Positions 57,001-64,000 of a DNA stretch of 64,000 nt are shown here, one piece after another; the stretch's first letter is position 1; each line of letters begins with the position of its first letter. Both the position numbers and the translations under genes were made by a program. This stretch comes from JBHEBG01 sp046557915 (GTDB lineage Bacteria; Bacteroidota; Bacteroidia; Flavobacteriales; Flavobacteriaceae), in NCBI RefSeq assembly GCF_046557915.1, contig NZ_JBHEBG010000005.1, positions 1-64,000 of the forward strand, written 5' to 3'. The notes under the pieces were generated by a model that worked only from the letters and a program-made list of their open reading frames with translations, did not search any database and had not been told where the DNA came from.

Positions 57001-57524
57001 GACTTCAAGATGGATACCAACCCCTGTCCGTAGGCATGGGGCTTCATACAGGACCTTTAGTTATGGGCATCATAGGGGACATCAACAGAAATGATACTGC
57101 CATAATTGCCGATACCGTAAATACAGCTTCGCGTATGGAAGGAGTTACCAAACATTACGGAGCCAACATAATAATAAGCGAGGACAGTTTAAATACCATA
57201 AAAAACAAATCGGACTACGGACTTAGATATTTAGGAAAGGTAAGGGTTAAAGGTAAAGCTAAGGTAATGGGCATTTACGAATGTTTTGATGGGGACGATG
57301 ACGATGTGATAACCCATAAACAAAATACATTAAAAGACTTTGAGAAAGGCCTGAAGTATTTTTTTAAAAACGAATTTCCCAAAGCCTCTGCGGCCTTCGA
57401 TAAAGTATTGAATGCCAATCCCAAGGATACTGTGGCCAAATATTTTGTGACCAAATCCGCCGAGTATACCATAGCGGGGGTACCCAAAGATTGGGAAGTG
57501 GTGAACACCATGAGCGAAAAATAA
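54099..57524 (+). CDS. TPR / histidine kinase / receiver / nucleotide cyclase fusion protein
   Basis: 1141 residues. Order: signal peptide (1-21), periplasmic TPR repeats (about 30-340), membrane helix (about 400-420), coiled coil and HisKA (ANTSHELRTPLNGII, His473). HATPase follows (N-box HNLIGNAIKFTNGG, DTGIGISKDKFE, YGGTGLGLS), then a receiver (Asp781 in LILLDVMMPG), a class III nucleotide cyclase (metal Asp893 in FTDVREYT, Asp937 in YLGDGIMALF, Asn/Arg in DTVNTASRMEG) and a short TPR-like tail. The usual adenine-specifying Lys before GD is Gln (NQYLGD). It probably links an extracytoplasmic signal to cyclic nucleotide output in one chain. Signal and product are unknown. Confidence 0.93.
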   Translation: MKTLLSILFLGIFVCQLTYGQSTTLDSLQQQLNASVTDSARVFHLKNIAWEYLNNRSDADLAKKYIDSFYQISVKNDYAYGLARANYQYGVLERQKGHYNKALEHMEKYLTYCEEKKDEKGIADGLYQKATILDSQGLFSKSLEIQFRILKIYEKLDDKYSIATILNALGETFKRTNKLEEAMENYTKSLQIFEALDEKADMANGYFNIGDLYMMKKDYQEALRYFNRALDLDTEIDSPWGKAYDYESIGKVYRLQENHKKALEFHLKAFEIRQQLQQKLELAESHTHLGLDYFQLKDYKKARSHLEEAVAYAEAIDAKPEMQQAYETLSKVYAATGDLKKALETKDKYIAVKDSLFNETKSKQIEELQVKFDSEKKQDAIATLQKDAEINDLKLRRQTTFRNITIGIALATVLLSLILFNRYKYQQRVNREAEEKKRLIAEERQKTEIEKQRVDELQKIDKLKDEFLANTSHELRTPLNGIIGLTESLKDGVAGKLPGKVIENLDMITNSGKRLAHLVNDILDFSKLKNQDLVLALNPTDLHAIVDVVLKLSEPLILDKHLKLINTIPKDIPLVEADENRLQQILHNLIGNAIKFTNGGSITVSAETQKDMVSISVSDTGIGISKDKFETIFKSFEQADGSISRAYGGTGLGLSVTKQLVELHQGTISVKSVIDQGSTFVFTLPKSTSKTKAQLSDRDTVQERIATVIVDGKQEYGTDPLQAISEELRSKILVVDDEPVNRRVLENHLAVANYEVTEAHSGKEALDLIAHGNHFDLILLDVMMPGISGYEVCQTIREEHGASELPVVLLTAKNRVSDLVIGFNVGANDYLTKPFSKNELLSRIKMHLNLNGIHKAASKFVPTEFIKSVGREAITEVALGDHVEKDVTVLFTDVREYTHLAESMTPRQNFKFVNAYVGKMGPIIQGNKGFVNQYLGDGIMALFPFEAEHALQASIDMQKKIKEYNIQRLQDGYQPLSVGMGLHTGPLVMGIIGDINRNDTAIIADTVNTASRMEGVTKHYGANIIISEDSLNTIKNKSDYGLRYLGKVRVKGKAKVMGIYECFDGDDDDVITHKQNTLKDFEKGLKYFFKNEFPKASAAFDKVLNANPKDTVAKYFVTKSAEYTIAGVPKDWEVVNTMSEK

Positions 57525-57548
57525 GGATTATTGGGTTTTTACCTCTTG

Positions 57549-58997
57549 CTATTTCCAGGGAAGAATAATGGTGCTACCTGATTTGCCCGAGTTTAATCTG
57601 CTTAAATGAAAAGATGCCAGTCCATCTTCCGGGTAATCTTCTACAACACCTTTAAACTTGCCCAGTGCTTCAGGGGCATTGTTTTCCATTAGTTTATAGG
57701 CTTCCAGATAATCCGATATGTTTGGGGTTTCACTTTTACTTTTTGTTAGTGGTTCAAAGGTAGCCACGGGTCGTGTTTTACCCTTTAACAGCAAAGATCC
57801 TATGGGCCTTCCTATAAAATCAGGGCATTGCGCTACGGTGGTACCGCTTACGCAAACCCGAGTCCCTAGCTGCTTGTTGGCGCTTTCCAAACGGGCTGCC
57901 GTATTAATGGCATCGCCCAAAGCCCTATAATCGAGTTGATTTTTTCCACCAATATTTCCTATGATTACCGTACCGGTATTTACACCTATCCGTGTTCTTC
58001 CTAAATCCAGACCAATTTTTTGCTTTTCCAAAGCAAAATTTTGCGCATAGGCATCCATATCCAAAGCACAGGCAACAGCCCTAGCAGCATGGTCTTTCTG
58101 TACAACAGGGGCCGAAAACATTACCGCAATGGCATCCCCAACTATTTTAGAAACCGTACCCTCGTGTTTAAATACTATGGCGATCATCCCTTCAAAGTAT
58201 TCATTGAGGTAAGTTACAAGGGTAGCCGGATCCGATTTCTCCACTAAAGGGGTAAACCCAACCAAATCCGTAAATATAAAAGTACATTCCCTACGCTCCC
58301 CTCCCAACCTCAGCTCATCGGGGTGCTGAATTAAATGGGTCACCAAATTGGGTGAAACATAGGCCGAAAAAGCTTCTTTGATCCATTTGTGCTTACTTTC
58401 GAGCATGGTAATGGCTAAATTTTTCTCTCCTACGAAATACCTAAGTACTATAAAGGAGGTTAAAGACATCCCCGCTATGTTCATCACAAAAAAGCCGGTA
58501 ATGGTATGTGTGGGCAGATTATTTACAGAGGTGTATTGTCCTTCTAGCAATAGAGCAACCACCAATAAGCCGATAAAGGCAAAAAACCACCATAAGGCCT
58601 GTGACCGTCCTTGGAGTACCAAAGCCCCTAACGGCGAGGTAAGCGACCAAATAATTACGGCACTGGAACCGGCATATCCGCCTAAGGTCAACATCAATAT
58701 AAAAGGAAGGATAAGGCTAAAAGCAAGCTGACTCACCAAAAACAGCTGGTAATTTTTGATCTTCGCAAACAAGGCTATGCTAATTAACGAAACCGCGGCG
58801 TAGAGCGAAGGAATGGAAGCGGCAAGGGGTTCGCCAAAGTATAGATATAGAAGTCCCCAAAAACAAGCCATTATGGCCATGCTACCGGCAAATGCAATCA
58901 ATAGCGTTTTTTGCACCCGCACTTCCTCTCTATCATCGGGATGCGAGCCAATGCCAGCGATCCAGGAAACCAGGGATTTGATAAAGGTGGAGGTCAA
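57549..58997 (-). CDS. Membrane-bound class III adenylate/guanylate cyclase
   Basis: 482 residues. About six membrane helices fill residues 30-190. A cyclase domain follows with metal-binding Asp244 (FIFTDLVGFTP) and Asp288 (KIVGDAIAVMF). Lys284 is in the adenine-recognition position, and LDYRALGDAINTAARLE supplies the transition-state Asn and Arg. All catalytic positions look intact, so an active adenylate cyclase is likely. The C-terminus adds a TPR-like helical pair. It converges on the kinase-cyclase gene with a 24-base gap. Confidence 0.92.
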   Translation of the reverse strand: MTSTFIKSLVSWIAGIGSHPDDREEVRVQKTLLIAFAGSMAIMACFWGLLYLYFGEPLAASIPSLYAAVSLISIALFAKIKNYQLFLVSQLAFSLILPFILMLTLGGYAGSSAVIIWSLTSPLGALVLQGRSQALWWFFAFIGLLVVALLLEGQYTSVNNLPTHTITGFFVMNIAGMSLTSFIVLRYFVGEKNLAITMLESKHKWIKEAFSAYVSPNLVTHLIQHPDELRLGGERRECTFIFTDLVGFTPLVEKSDPATLVTYLNEYFEGMIAIVFKHEGTVSKIVGDAIAVMFSAPVVQKDHAARAVACALDMDAYAQNFALEKQKIGLDLGRTRIGVNTGTVIIGNIGGKNQLDYRALGDAINTAARLESANKQLGTRVCVSGTTVAQCPDFIGRPIGSLLLKGKTRPVATFEPLTKSKSETPNISDYLEAYKLMENNAPEALGKFKGVVEDYPEDGLASFHLSRLNSGKSGSTIILPWK

Positions 58998-59060
58998 AAC
59001 GGATACAGTTGGTTGATTCCTGTGAATATACTAAAAATTGATATTTTAGCTTGCCGATAG

Positions 59061-62000
59061 CTATTTTTCACTTAACGATAACATTTGGGAAGCCATGCGG
59101 GCATATCTTTTAAATCGCTGATCTACTTTGCGTTGTATTTCAGTTATCCGCATGTTGGTGGCTTCATCTTCATAACCAAGAAACTTTTCAAAGCGCTTCT
59201 CACCTCTTAAATAATCATGCATGCCTATACTAGGTCTTTCCGAGTCTAATTGCAAGGGGTTTAATCCCCTAACGGTTCTTCGAGGATCATTCCGATACAA
59301 TAACCATTGCCCGGAATCTACTGCGGCTTTGTGATATTGACTTGGGTTTTTCATATCGATACCATGTGCCGGACTATGGCAATAGGCAATAATAATAGAC
59401 GGGCCATCGTAACTTTCGGCTTCTAAAAAGGTTTTTAAGGTATGTTCTTGGTCTGCTCCCATGGCAACGGACGCAACATAAACATCATCATAGCACATCG
59501 CCAACAAACCCAGGTCTTTCTTCTGTTTTTGTTTTCCGTTGATTTCAAATTTAGCGGAAGCCCCATAAGGAGTGGCCTTGGAGTTCTGCCCACCTGTATT
59601 GGAATATACCTCATTATCCAGAACAAGGATATTTACGTTTTTTCCGGAAGCGATAACATGATCTATACCCCCATAACCAATATCATAGGCCCAGCCGTCA
59701 CCACCTACGATCCAAACACTTTGCTTAATTAAACTATCAGATAATTTCAGTAATTCTTGGGCTTCCTTGGAGGGGTTTGTTGTTAATTTATATTTAAGTT
59801 CGGCAATCCTGGCACGTTGCGCTTCAATTTCCGTTTCGGTGTTCTGGGGTGCATTAAGGATGTTGTATACCAAATCAAATTCGAGAGGGTTCATACATCT
59901 TTTCAATAAGTTTTTTGTCCGCATTTCCTGCTGCTCCAGAGTCAATCGGAAACCCAAGCCAAATTCGGCATTATCCTCAAATAAGGAATTAGACCATGCC
60001 GGACCCTTCCCTTCCGCATTTTTAGTCCAAGGTGTCGTAGGTAGTGCACCACCAAAAATGGAGCTGGCCCCCGTTGCATTGGCTACGAGCATACGATCAC
60101 CGAATAATTGCGATAACAGTTTTAAATAGGGAGCTTCCCCACAACCATCCACCCCGGAAGAATATTTAAACAGCGGTTCTTGTAGTTGTTGCCGACTTAC
60201 CATACTAACGTCAATTTTGGATCGGTCCATTTCTGGAATGTTCTTAAAGTAGTCCCATTTAACCTTATGTGCTACGGTCTTATTGATCATTGTCAGTGCT
60301 TTTGCCGGACATGCATCCACGCAGTTGTTGCAGGAAGTACACTGATCGGCATCTATTTGGATGGTATAATTCAATAAATCCACAGCCCATTCCGGGTCAA
60401 GGGCCATAGTGTTTTTAAACCCTGATGGTGCCTGCATTAGCACATTATCATCATAGACCTTTATTCTTAATGCTCCCTGCGGACAGGCCATGCTGCATGC
60501 GCCGCAATGGGTGCATAGATCTTGGTCCCACTCGGGGATTTCTAAACCGTGATATACTTCGTTAAATTCTGATGTTCCCGTTTGGAATGTACCATCTGCC
60601 GGTAGCGCACTAACTGGCAGTTCCCCTCCCCTGCCCGCAATTAGTGCTTCAATTAAAGTGTTTTCAAAATTGTTTATCCTTAAGGTATTGGACCCATTTA
60701 TCTGAGTGCCCAAGAACAAATCAACTTTGGTAATATGGTTCTGCAGCTTTTGGAATGCTTGGTCTAAGGAGATTTTTTCATTCAATGCAAAAAAGCAAGC
60801 ATGCAACGAAGAAATAGTATAATTTTCGGAAAAGTACTCTGGGACAATTTTCTTGCTGTCTATTGTATAAACCAATATTTCCTTTGCCACTAGCTCTTGC
60901 TTGCGTTCGATGGAAAGTTGATTCCAAAATTCTTGGTTGGGCAATTCGGAGGCAACAAGTAGCCTACCGCCAAATTTTATACGTTTTATTACATCGTCAT
61001 TCTCAACAAAGTTTACTGAATCACAAACCACAAAATCCGCATCGGAAACTAAATAAGGGGCTCTGATCGGGGTTTTCGAAATTCGCAGGTTGGAAACACT
61101 TCTAGATCTAGATTTTCTGTAGTCACATTCGGTATAGCCTTGTACAAAGGTATTGTCCAAAGCTCCTAGATATTGCAAGGTATTGCCAAAACTGGTGGTA
61201 GCATCTACGGACCTGGTTTCGTAAAATAAGGCCTTATAATTTTTATCTTTTACATCGATGTCCTGCTCATAATCCAAACTTAAATGGGTTACGTCATCAT
61301 TTATACCTATCGTAAAATTGTTTTTGGGATGTTCTTTTTTTAGGTTATTTACTACACTCAGGATCATTGCAGGAGTTAACTCCTTGGAGGACAAACCGTA
61401 TCTGCCACCAACTATTTTTGGGAACTGATCAAAACTGTTGATAAGGGCCGTTACGGATTGTACCACATCCAAGTACAAAGGTTCACCGGTAGATCCGGGC
61501 TCTTTGGTCCTATCTAGTACGGCTATGGACTTACAGCTTTTGGGGAGTGCCTTAACTAGGTGGTCAGCACTAAAAGGTCTGAACAAGCGAACCTTTATCA
61601 ATCCTATTTTCTCACCTTTTGCATTTAAGTATTTGATTGTTTTTTCGATGGTTTCCGTTGCCGAAGCCATGGCTATAAGCACTTGCTCTGCTTTGGGATG
61701 ACCTACATATTCGAAGATTTGATAAGATCTGCCCGTAAGTTCCGAAAATTTGTCCATTTGTTTTTGTACCAGGTCCGGACAAGCATTGTAGTAAGTATTG
61801 CTTGCTTCCCTGCTTTGAAAAAATACATCTGCGCCCTGTGCGGTACCTCTCAATACCGGTTTATTGGGGTTTAAGGCGTTGTCTCGGTGGGCTTGTATGT
61901 GGTCGGTGTTCATCATTTCTTTAATTACCGCGTTTGGTAGGTTCTCTATTTTGGACGTTTCGTGCGAAGTACGGAATCCGTCAAAAAAATGAACAAAGGG

Positions 62001-62498
62001 AATACGCGATTCCAGTGTGGCCGCTTGGGCAATCAATGCAAAATCCATGGCTTCCTGTACCGAGGCCGCCCCTAAAAAAGCATAGCCCGTATTGCGTACG
62101 GCCATAATATCACTGTGATCCCCAAAAACCGATAAGGCGTGGGTGGCTACCGATCTTGTTGCAACATGAATTACATTGGGGGTTAATTCACCGGCTATTT
62201 TGTACATATTGGGCATCATAAGCAACAACCCTTGCGATGCCGTAAAAGTAGTTGCCAAGGATCCTGTTTGCAGGGCGCCATGTAGTGCCCCCGCTACACC
62301 TGCTTCACTTTGCATTTCAAAAATTGAAGGAACATCACCAAAAACATTCCGCTGTTGGTTGGCGCTCCACTCGGCTGCCAACTCCGACATTTCGGAGGAA
62401 GGGGTAATCGGATAAATGGCACATACTTCATTAACCTTATATGCCACTTGCGCCGCTGCCTGGTTACCATTTACTACAATATATTTTTGTTCTTTCAT
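59061..62498 (-). CDS. nifJ: Pyruvate:ferredoxin (flavodoxin) oxidoreductase
   Basis: The frame is open from 62570, but the ATG at 62498 begins the family N-terminus (MKEQKYIVVNGNQAAAQVAY), giving 1145 residues, close to the usual 1170-1200 of one-chain PFORs. Domain order: pyruvate-binding (YPITPSSEMSEL), gamma domain, two 4Fe-4S clusters (CTHCGACSMACPQGAL and CTSCNNCVDACPAKAL), then the thiamine diphosphate domain (GGDGWAYDIGYGGIDH, NILVLDNEVYSNTGGQNSKA). It converts pyruvate and CoA to acetyl-CoA and CO2 with ferredoxin as electron carrier. A terminator separates it from the upstream osmC gene. Confidence 0.95.
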   Translation of the reverse strand: MKEQKYIVVNGNQAAAQVAYKVNEVCAIYPITPSSEMSELAAEWSANQQRNVFGDVPSIFEMQSEAGVAGALHGALQTGSLATTFTASQGLLLMMPNMYKIAGELTPNVIHVATRSVATHALSVFGDHSDIMAVRNTGYAFLGAASVQEAMDFALIAQAATLESRIPFVHFFDGFRTSHETSKIENLPNAVIKEMMNTDHIQAHRDNALNPNKPVLRGTAQGADVFFQSREASNTYYNACPDLVQKQMDKFSELTGRSYQIFEYVGHPKAEQVLIAMASATETIEKTIKYLNAKGEKIGLIKVRLFRPFSADHLVKALPKSCKSIAVLDRTKEPGSTGEPLYLDVVQSVTALINSFDQFPKIVGGRYGLSSKELTPAMILSVVNNLKKEHPKNNFTIGINDDVTHLSLDYEQDIDVKDKNYKALFYETRSVDATTSFGNTLQYLGALDNTFVQGYTECDYRKSRSRSVSNLRISKTPIRAPYLVSDADFVVCDSVNFVENDDVIKRIKFGGRLLVASELPNQEFWNQLSIERKQELVAKEILVYTIDSKKIVPEYFSENYTISSLHACFFALNEKISLDQAFQKLQNHITKVDLFLGTQINGSNTLRINNFENTLIEALIAGRGGELPVSALPADGTFQTGTSEFNEVYHGLEIPEWDQDLCTHCGACSMACPQGALRIKVYDDNVLMQAPSGFKNTMALDPEWAVDLLNYTIQIDADQCTSCNNCVDACPAKALTMINKTVAHKVKWDYFKNIPEMDRSKIDVSMVSRQQLQEPLFKYSSGVDGCGEAPYLKLLSQLFGDRMLVANATGASSIFGGALPTTPWTKNAEGKGPAWSNSLFEDNAEFGLGFRLTLEQQEMRTKNLLKRCMNPLEFDLVYNILNAPQNTETEIEAQRARIAELKYKLTTNPSKEAQELLKLSDSLIKQSVWIVGGDGWAYDIGYGGIDHVIASGKNVNILVLDNEVYSNTGGQNSKATPYGASAKFEINGKQKQKKDLGLLAMCYDDVYVASVAMGADQEHTLKTFLEAESYDGPSIIIAYCHSPAHGIDMKNPSQYHKAAVDSGQWLLYRNDPRRTVRGLNPLQLDSERPSIGMHDYLRGEKRFEKFLGYEDEATNMRITEIQRKVDQRFKRYARMASQMLSLSEK

Positions 62499-62554
62499 TT
62501 TGGCGTACCTAGTTGTTACAATTGGATGGTTGGTATAGTTTTGGATTGGAAATA

Positions 62555-62592
62555 AAAAAGACCGCCCCAATACCTTTTGAGACGGTCTTTTA
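62555..62592 (-). terminator. Rho-independent terminator after osmC-like gene
   Basis: AAAAGACCG (62556-62564) pairs with CGGTCTTTT (62583-62591), 9 perfect pairs. On the minus strand the stem is followed by a T-run. It lies 6 bases after the OsmC stop and before the nifJ start. Confidence 0.75.
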
Positions 62593-62597
62593 GGTTT

Positions 62598-63149
62598 TTA
62601 CTTTTCGAATTCTATCGAAACCGGAGTAGGATTGGTAATCATATCGAATACCGGAGAAAATTGTGATAAAGCTCTCAATTGCTCCTCGGAGGCATCGGAT
62701 TTTACTTTAAATTTTACCTTAATTCCGTCATAACCTTTTCTGATCTCGGGGTTTAGCCCTAAGAATCCGTGAAGGTCTATACCACCTTCCAAAGTAGATT
62801 CCATACCTTCAATATCGATACCCTGTGCGGCGGCATGATACGTCATGGCGGCTGTTAGACAAGAACCTAGGGCATGCAGTACAATTTCTGCGGCACTCGG
62901 AGCCAAATCCTCACCCAACAATACTGTAGGATGATCTGCTTCCATGGTAAAGGTCTCTTTACGTGTGGTGTCTTCCTCACCTACGCCGTAAAAGCTTTTT
63001 ACACTGGTGACACAATGACCACCTTCGATCCAATTGTTTTTGGCTCTAAACTCAAATTTTGCCAATTCTGGATTCCCTTGAACCGCTTCTACCGTAGCCA
63101 TTAACTGATCTACATTTACTCCGTTTTTTTTGTTTGCTGTTGTAATCAT
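62598..63149 (-). CDS. OsmC-family protein
   Basis: The frame opens at 63209, but the ATG at 63149 fits better: the longer version would start inside the sigma-54 promoter. The 183-residue product shows the OsmC/Ohr fold with Cys97 in HALGSCLTAAMTYHAAAQG. The second catalytic Cys of Ohr/OsmC is replaced by Ser165 (FSPVFDM), so a classical two-Cys peroxidase cycle is doubtful. Cys46 (GGHCVTS) is another thiol. Likely a stress or thiol-related protein. Confidence 0.88.
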   Translation of the reverse strand: MITTANKKNGVNVDQLMATVEAVQGNPELAKFEFRAKNNWIEGGHCVTSVKSFYGVGEEDTTRKETFTMEADHPTVLLGEDLAPSAAEIVLHALGSCLTAAMTYHAAAQGIDIEGMESTLEGGIDLHGFLGLNPEIRKGYDGIKVKFKVKSDASEEQLRALSQFSPVFDMITNPTPVSIEFEK

Positions 63150-63190
63150 TTTAATTATTTTTTTAGTTAAACATTTTTGTTTCCCTAAGG

Positions 63191-63209
63191 TAAGCACCCT
63201 CCATGCCAA
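63191..63209 (-). promoter_or_regulatory. Sigma-54 (-24/-12) promoter for the osmC-like gene
   Basis: On the minus strand TTGGCATGGAGGGTGCTTA contains GG-N10-GC with a good fit to the -24/-12 consensus (TGGCAC-N5-TTGC type). Transcription would start near 63182, about 33 bases before the ATG at 63149. A sigma-54 activator gene lies just upstream on the same strand. Confidence 0.6.
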
Positions 63210-63263
63210 AGATTATAATTAATTGATTATCAGTATTTTAAATCGATTTGTAATAATATTTTA

Positions 63264-63301
63264 AGTAACGAAATATCGTATAAAAACGAAATGTCGTTAC
63301 T
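63264..63301. promoter_or_regulatory. Palindromic upstream activator site
   Basis: Outer arms AGTAACGA and TCGTTACT are exact reverse complements. Inside are two near-identical dyads ACGAAATATCGT (63268-63279) and ACGAAATGTCGT (63286-63297), 18 bases apart. They lie about 60-110 bases upstream of the -24/-12 promoter, the usual place for a sigma-54 activator. Confidence 0.6.
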
Positions 63302-63323
63302 AAATTTATGAGATTTCGTGAAT

Positions 63324-64000
63324 TTATATCGGCCGGATGATACCCAGGGCCTTAATTTTTGAAGTAAGTGTGGTTGGCCGCATTTTAAGTAGGGAAGCGG
63401 CGCCGTTCTTCCCAGAGATTTTCCATCTTGTATGTTTAAGAGCCCTGAGAATGTTGTCACGTTCCAAATTAACAAGTTCTTCGGAGGTAAGTACCTTCTC
63501 CGTAATGGTCTTGGCTTCCAAAGGTTTTGAGTCTGCAGTAACCGGAATTATTGTAGCCCAATCAATATCCCCTTTTTCGGACACGATTATGGCACGCTCC
63601 ACCAAATTTTGCAGTTCGCGCACATTACCGGGCCAGTGGTAGTCCTTTAAACGTAATTTATCGGTGTCGCTAATTTGTACGGATGGTTTGTTCAGCTTGT
63701 TGGAAAATTCCTGAATCATCTGTTGGGCAATAAGGCAAACATCGTCTCCCCGGTCCCTAAGTGCTGGTACTTCTATAGGAAATACATTTAACCTGTAGTA
63801 TAGGTCTTCCCTAAAGCTACCGGTACTGGCATGGGCAAGTAAATCCCTATGGGTCGCCGCAATAATCCGGACGTCTACTTTAATCGTTTCAGAGCTTCCT
63901 ACCGGATCAAACTCGCCCTCCTGGATTACCCGCAGTAGCTTGGGTTGCAGGTCAATCGGCATTTCTCCAATTTCGTCCAGAAATATCGTACCCTTATCCG
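63324..64000 (-). CDS. Sigma-54-dependent transcriptional activator, 5' end cut by window edge
   Basis: The minus-strand frame is open from the right edge; the visible part starts inside the AAA+ domain (Walker B TIFLDEIGEMP). It continues with sensor motifs (VRIIAATHRDL, REDLYYRLNVFPIEVPALRD, YHWPGNVRELQNLVERA). The C-terminal Fis-type helix-turn-helix (GAASLLKMRPTTLTSKIKAL) binds the upstream site. The GAFTGA loop and any sensor domain are outside the window. Its likely target is the osmC-like gene downstream, whose leader holds a sigma-54 promoter and a dyad site. Confidence 0.93.
   Translation of the reverse strand, partial: DKGTIFLDEIGEMPIDLQPKLLRVIQEGEFDPVGSSETIKVDVRIIAATHRDLLAHASTGSFREDLYYRLNVFPIEVPALRDRGDDVCLIAQQMIQEFSNKLNKPSVQISDTDKLRLKDYHWPGNVRELQNLVERAIIVSEKGDIDWATIIPVTADSKPLEAKTITEKVLTSEELVNLERDNILRALKHTRWKISGKNGAASLLKMRPTTLTSKIKALGIIRPI

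Noticed and set aside
62498..62570. Longer nifJ N-terminus starting at 62570
   Set aside because: The extra 24 residues are not part of the PFOR family and would overlap the terminator of the upstream gene.

Overview
The window reads as a chromosomal segment of a marine-type Bacteroidota, most likely family Flavobacteriaceae. The signs are TonB-dependent receptors with carboxypeptidase-like N-terminal domains, a DUF4249 lipoprotein behind one of them, AraC regulators fused to membrane domains, Bacteroidota-style YD-repeat (RHS) proteins, a TAnnTTTG -7 box, and one-base stop/start overlaps. Species cannot be named from sequence alone. There are no rRNA genes, no CRISPR array, no integrase and no transposase; one tRNA-Arg(TCT) is present.

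Layout. (1) 1-7460, minus strand: a two-gene RHS locus, a 1738-residue exported 'A' protein followed by a YD-repeat 'B' protein that runs off the left edge. (2) 8335-14526, plus strand: a compact six-gene operon for a type IV pilus / type II secretion-like machine (pseudopilin, prepilin peptidase, GspE ATPase, GspD secretin, GspL/PilM-PilN-like, PilO/GspM-like). No GspF/PilC platform gene is present. (3) 14600-21343: small exported proteins, an AraC regulator divergent from a membrane protein/esterase/exported-protein operon, the tRNA with its terminator, and a prohibitin-like lipoprotein. (4) 21380-36856, minus strand: an accessory RHS region. It holds an orphan, frameshifted RHS tip with a possible immunity gene, dispersed repeats, three paralogous fibre-like secreted proteins, and a second complete A+B RHS locus. 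The second locus runs Skp-like chaperone, lipoprotein, 1797-residue A protein, 1235-residue B protein with a papain-like tip, and a membrane-anchored possible immunity protein. (5) 37613-45817: a metabolic and regulatory stretch with DoxX, TetR and its operator sites, an NTF2-like protein, a hydrolase, an FMN-binding protein, GAPDH, a Tat-exported sugar isomerase-like protein, AraC and an acyltransferase, plus two gene remnants. (6) 46161-52307: two TonB-dependent receptors, a DUF4249 lipoprotein and a second DoxX gene. (7) 52866-58997: a GT9 glycosyltransferase, a TPR/histidine kinase/receiver/nucleotide-cyclase fusion, and a convergent membrane nucleotide cyclase. (8) 59061-64000, minus strand: pyruvate:ferredoxin oxidoreductase, an OsmC protein behind an apparent sigma-54 promoter with an upstream palindromic site, and the end of a sigma-54 activator.

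How the parts may work together (inference). The two RHS loci share one architecture: a large Sec-exported protein with a SpvB-like N-terminal motif, then a Sec-exported YD-repeat protein with a variable tip, then a small exported or anchored protein. This resembles the B/C shell pair of Tc toxins and polymorphic toxin-immunity cassettes. Secretion route is unknown; no type IX C-terminal domain is visible, and the pilus/T2SS-like operon beside the first locus is a candidate exporter. This A/B RHS arrangement, with the linked chaperone, secretion operon and mobile tips, is the best candidate in the window for an undescribed system.
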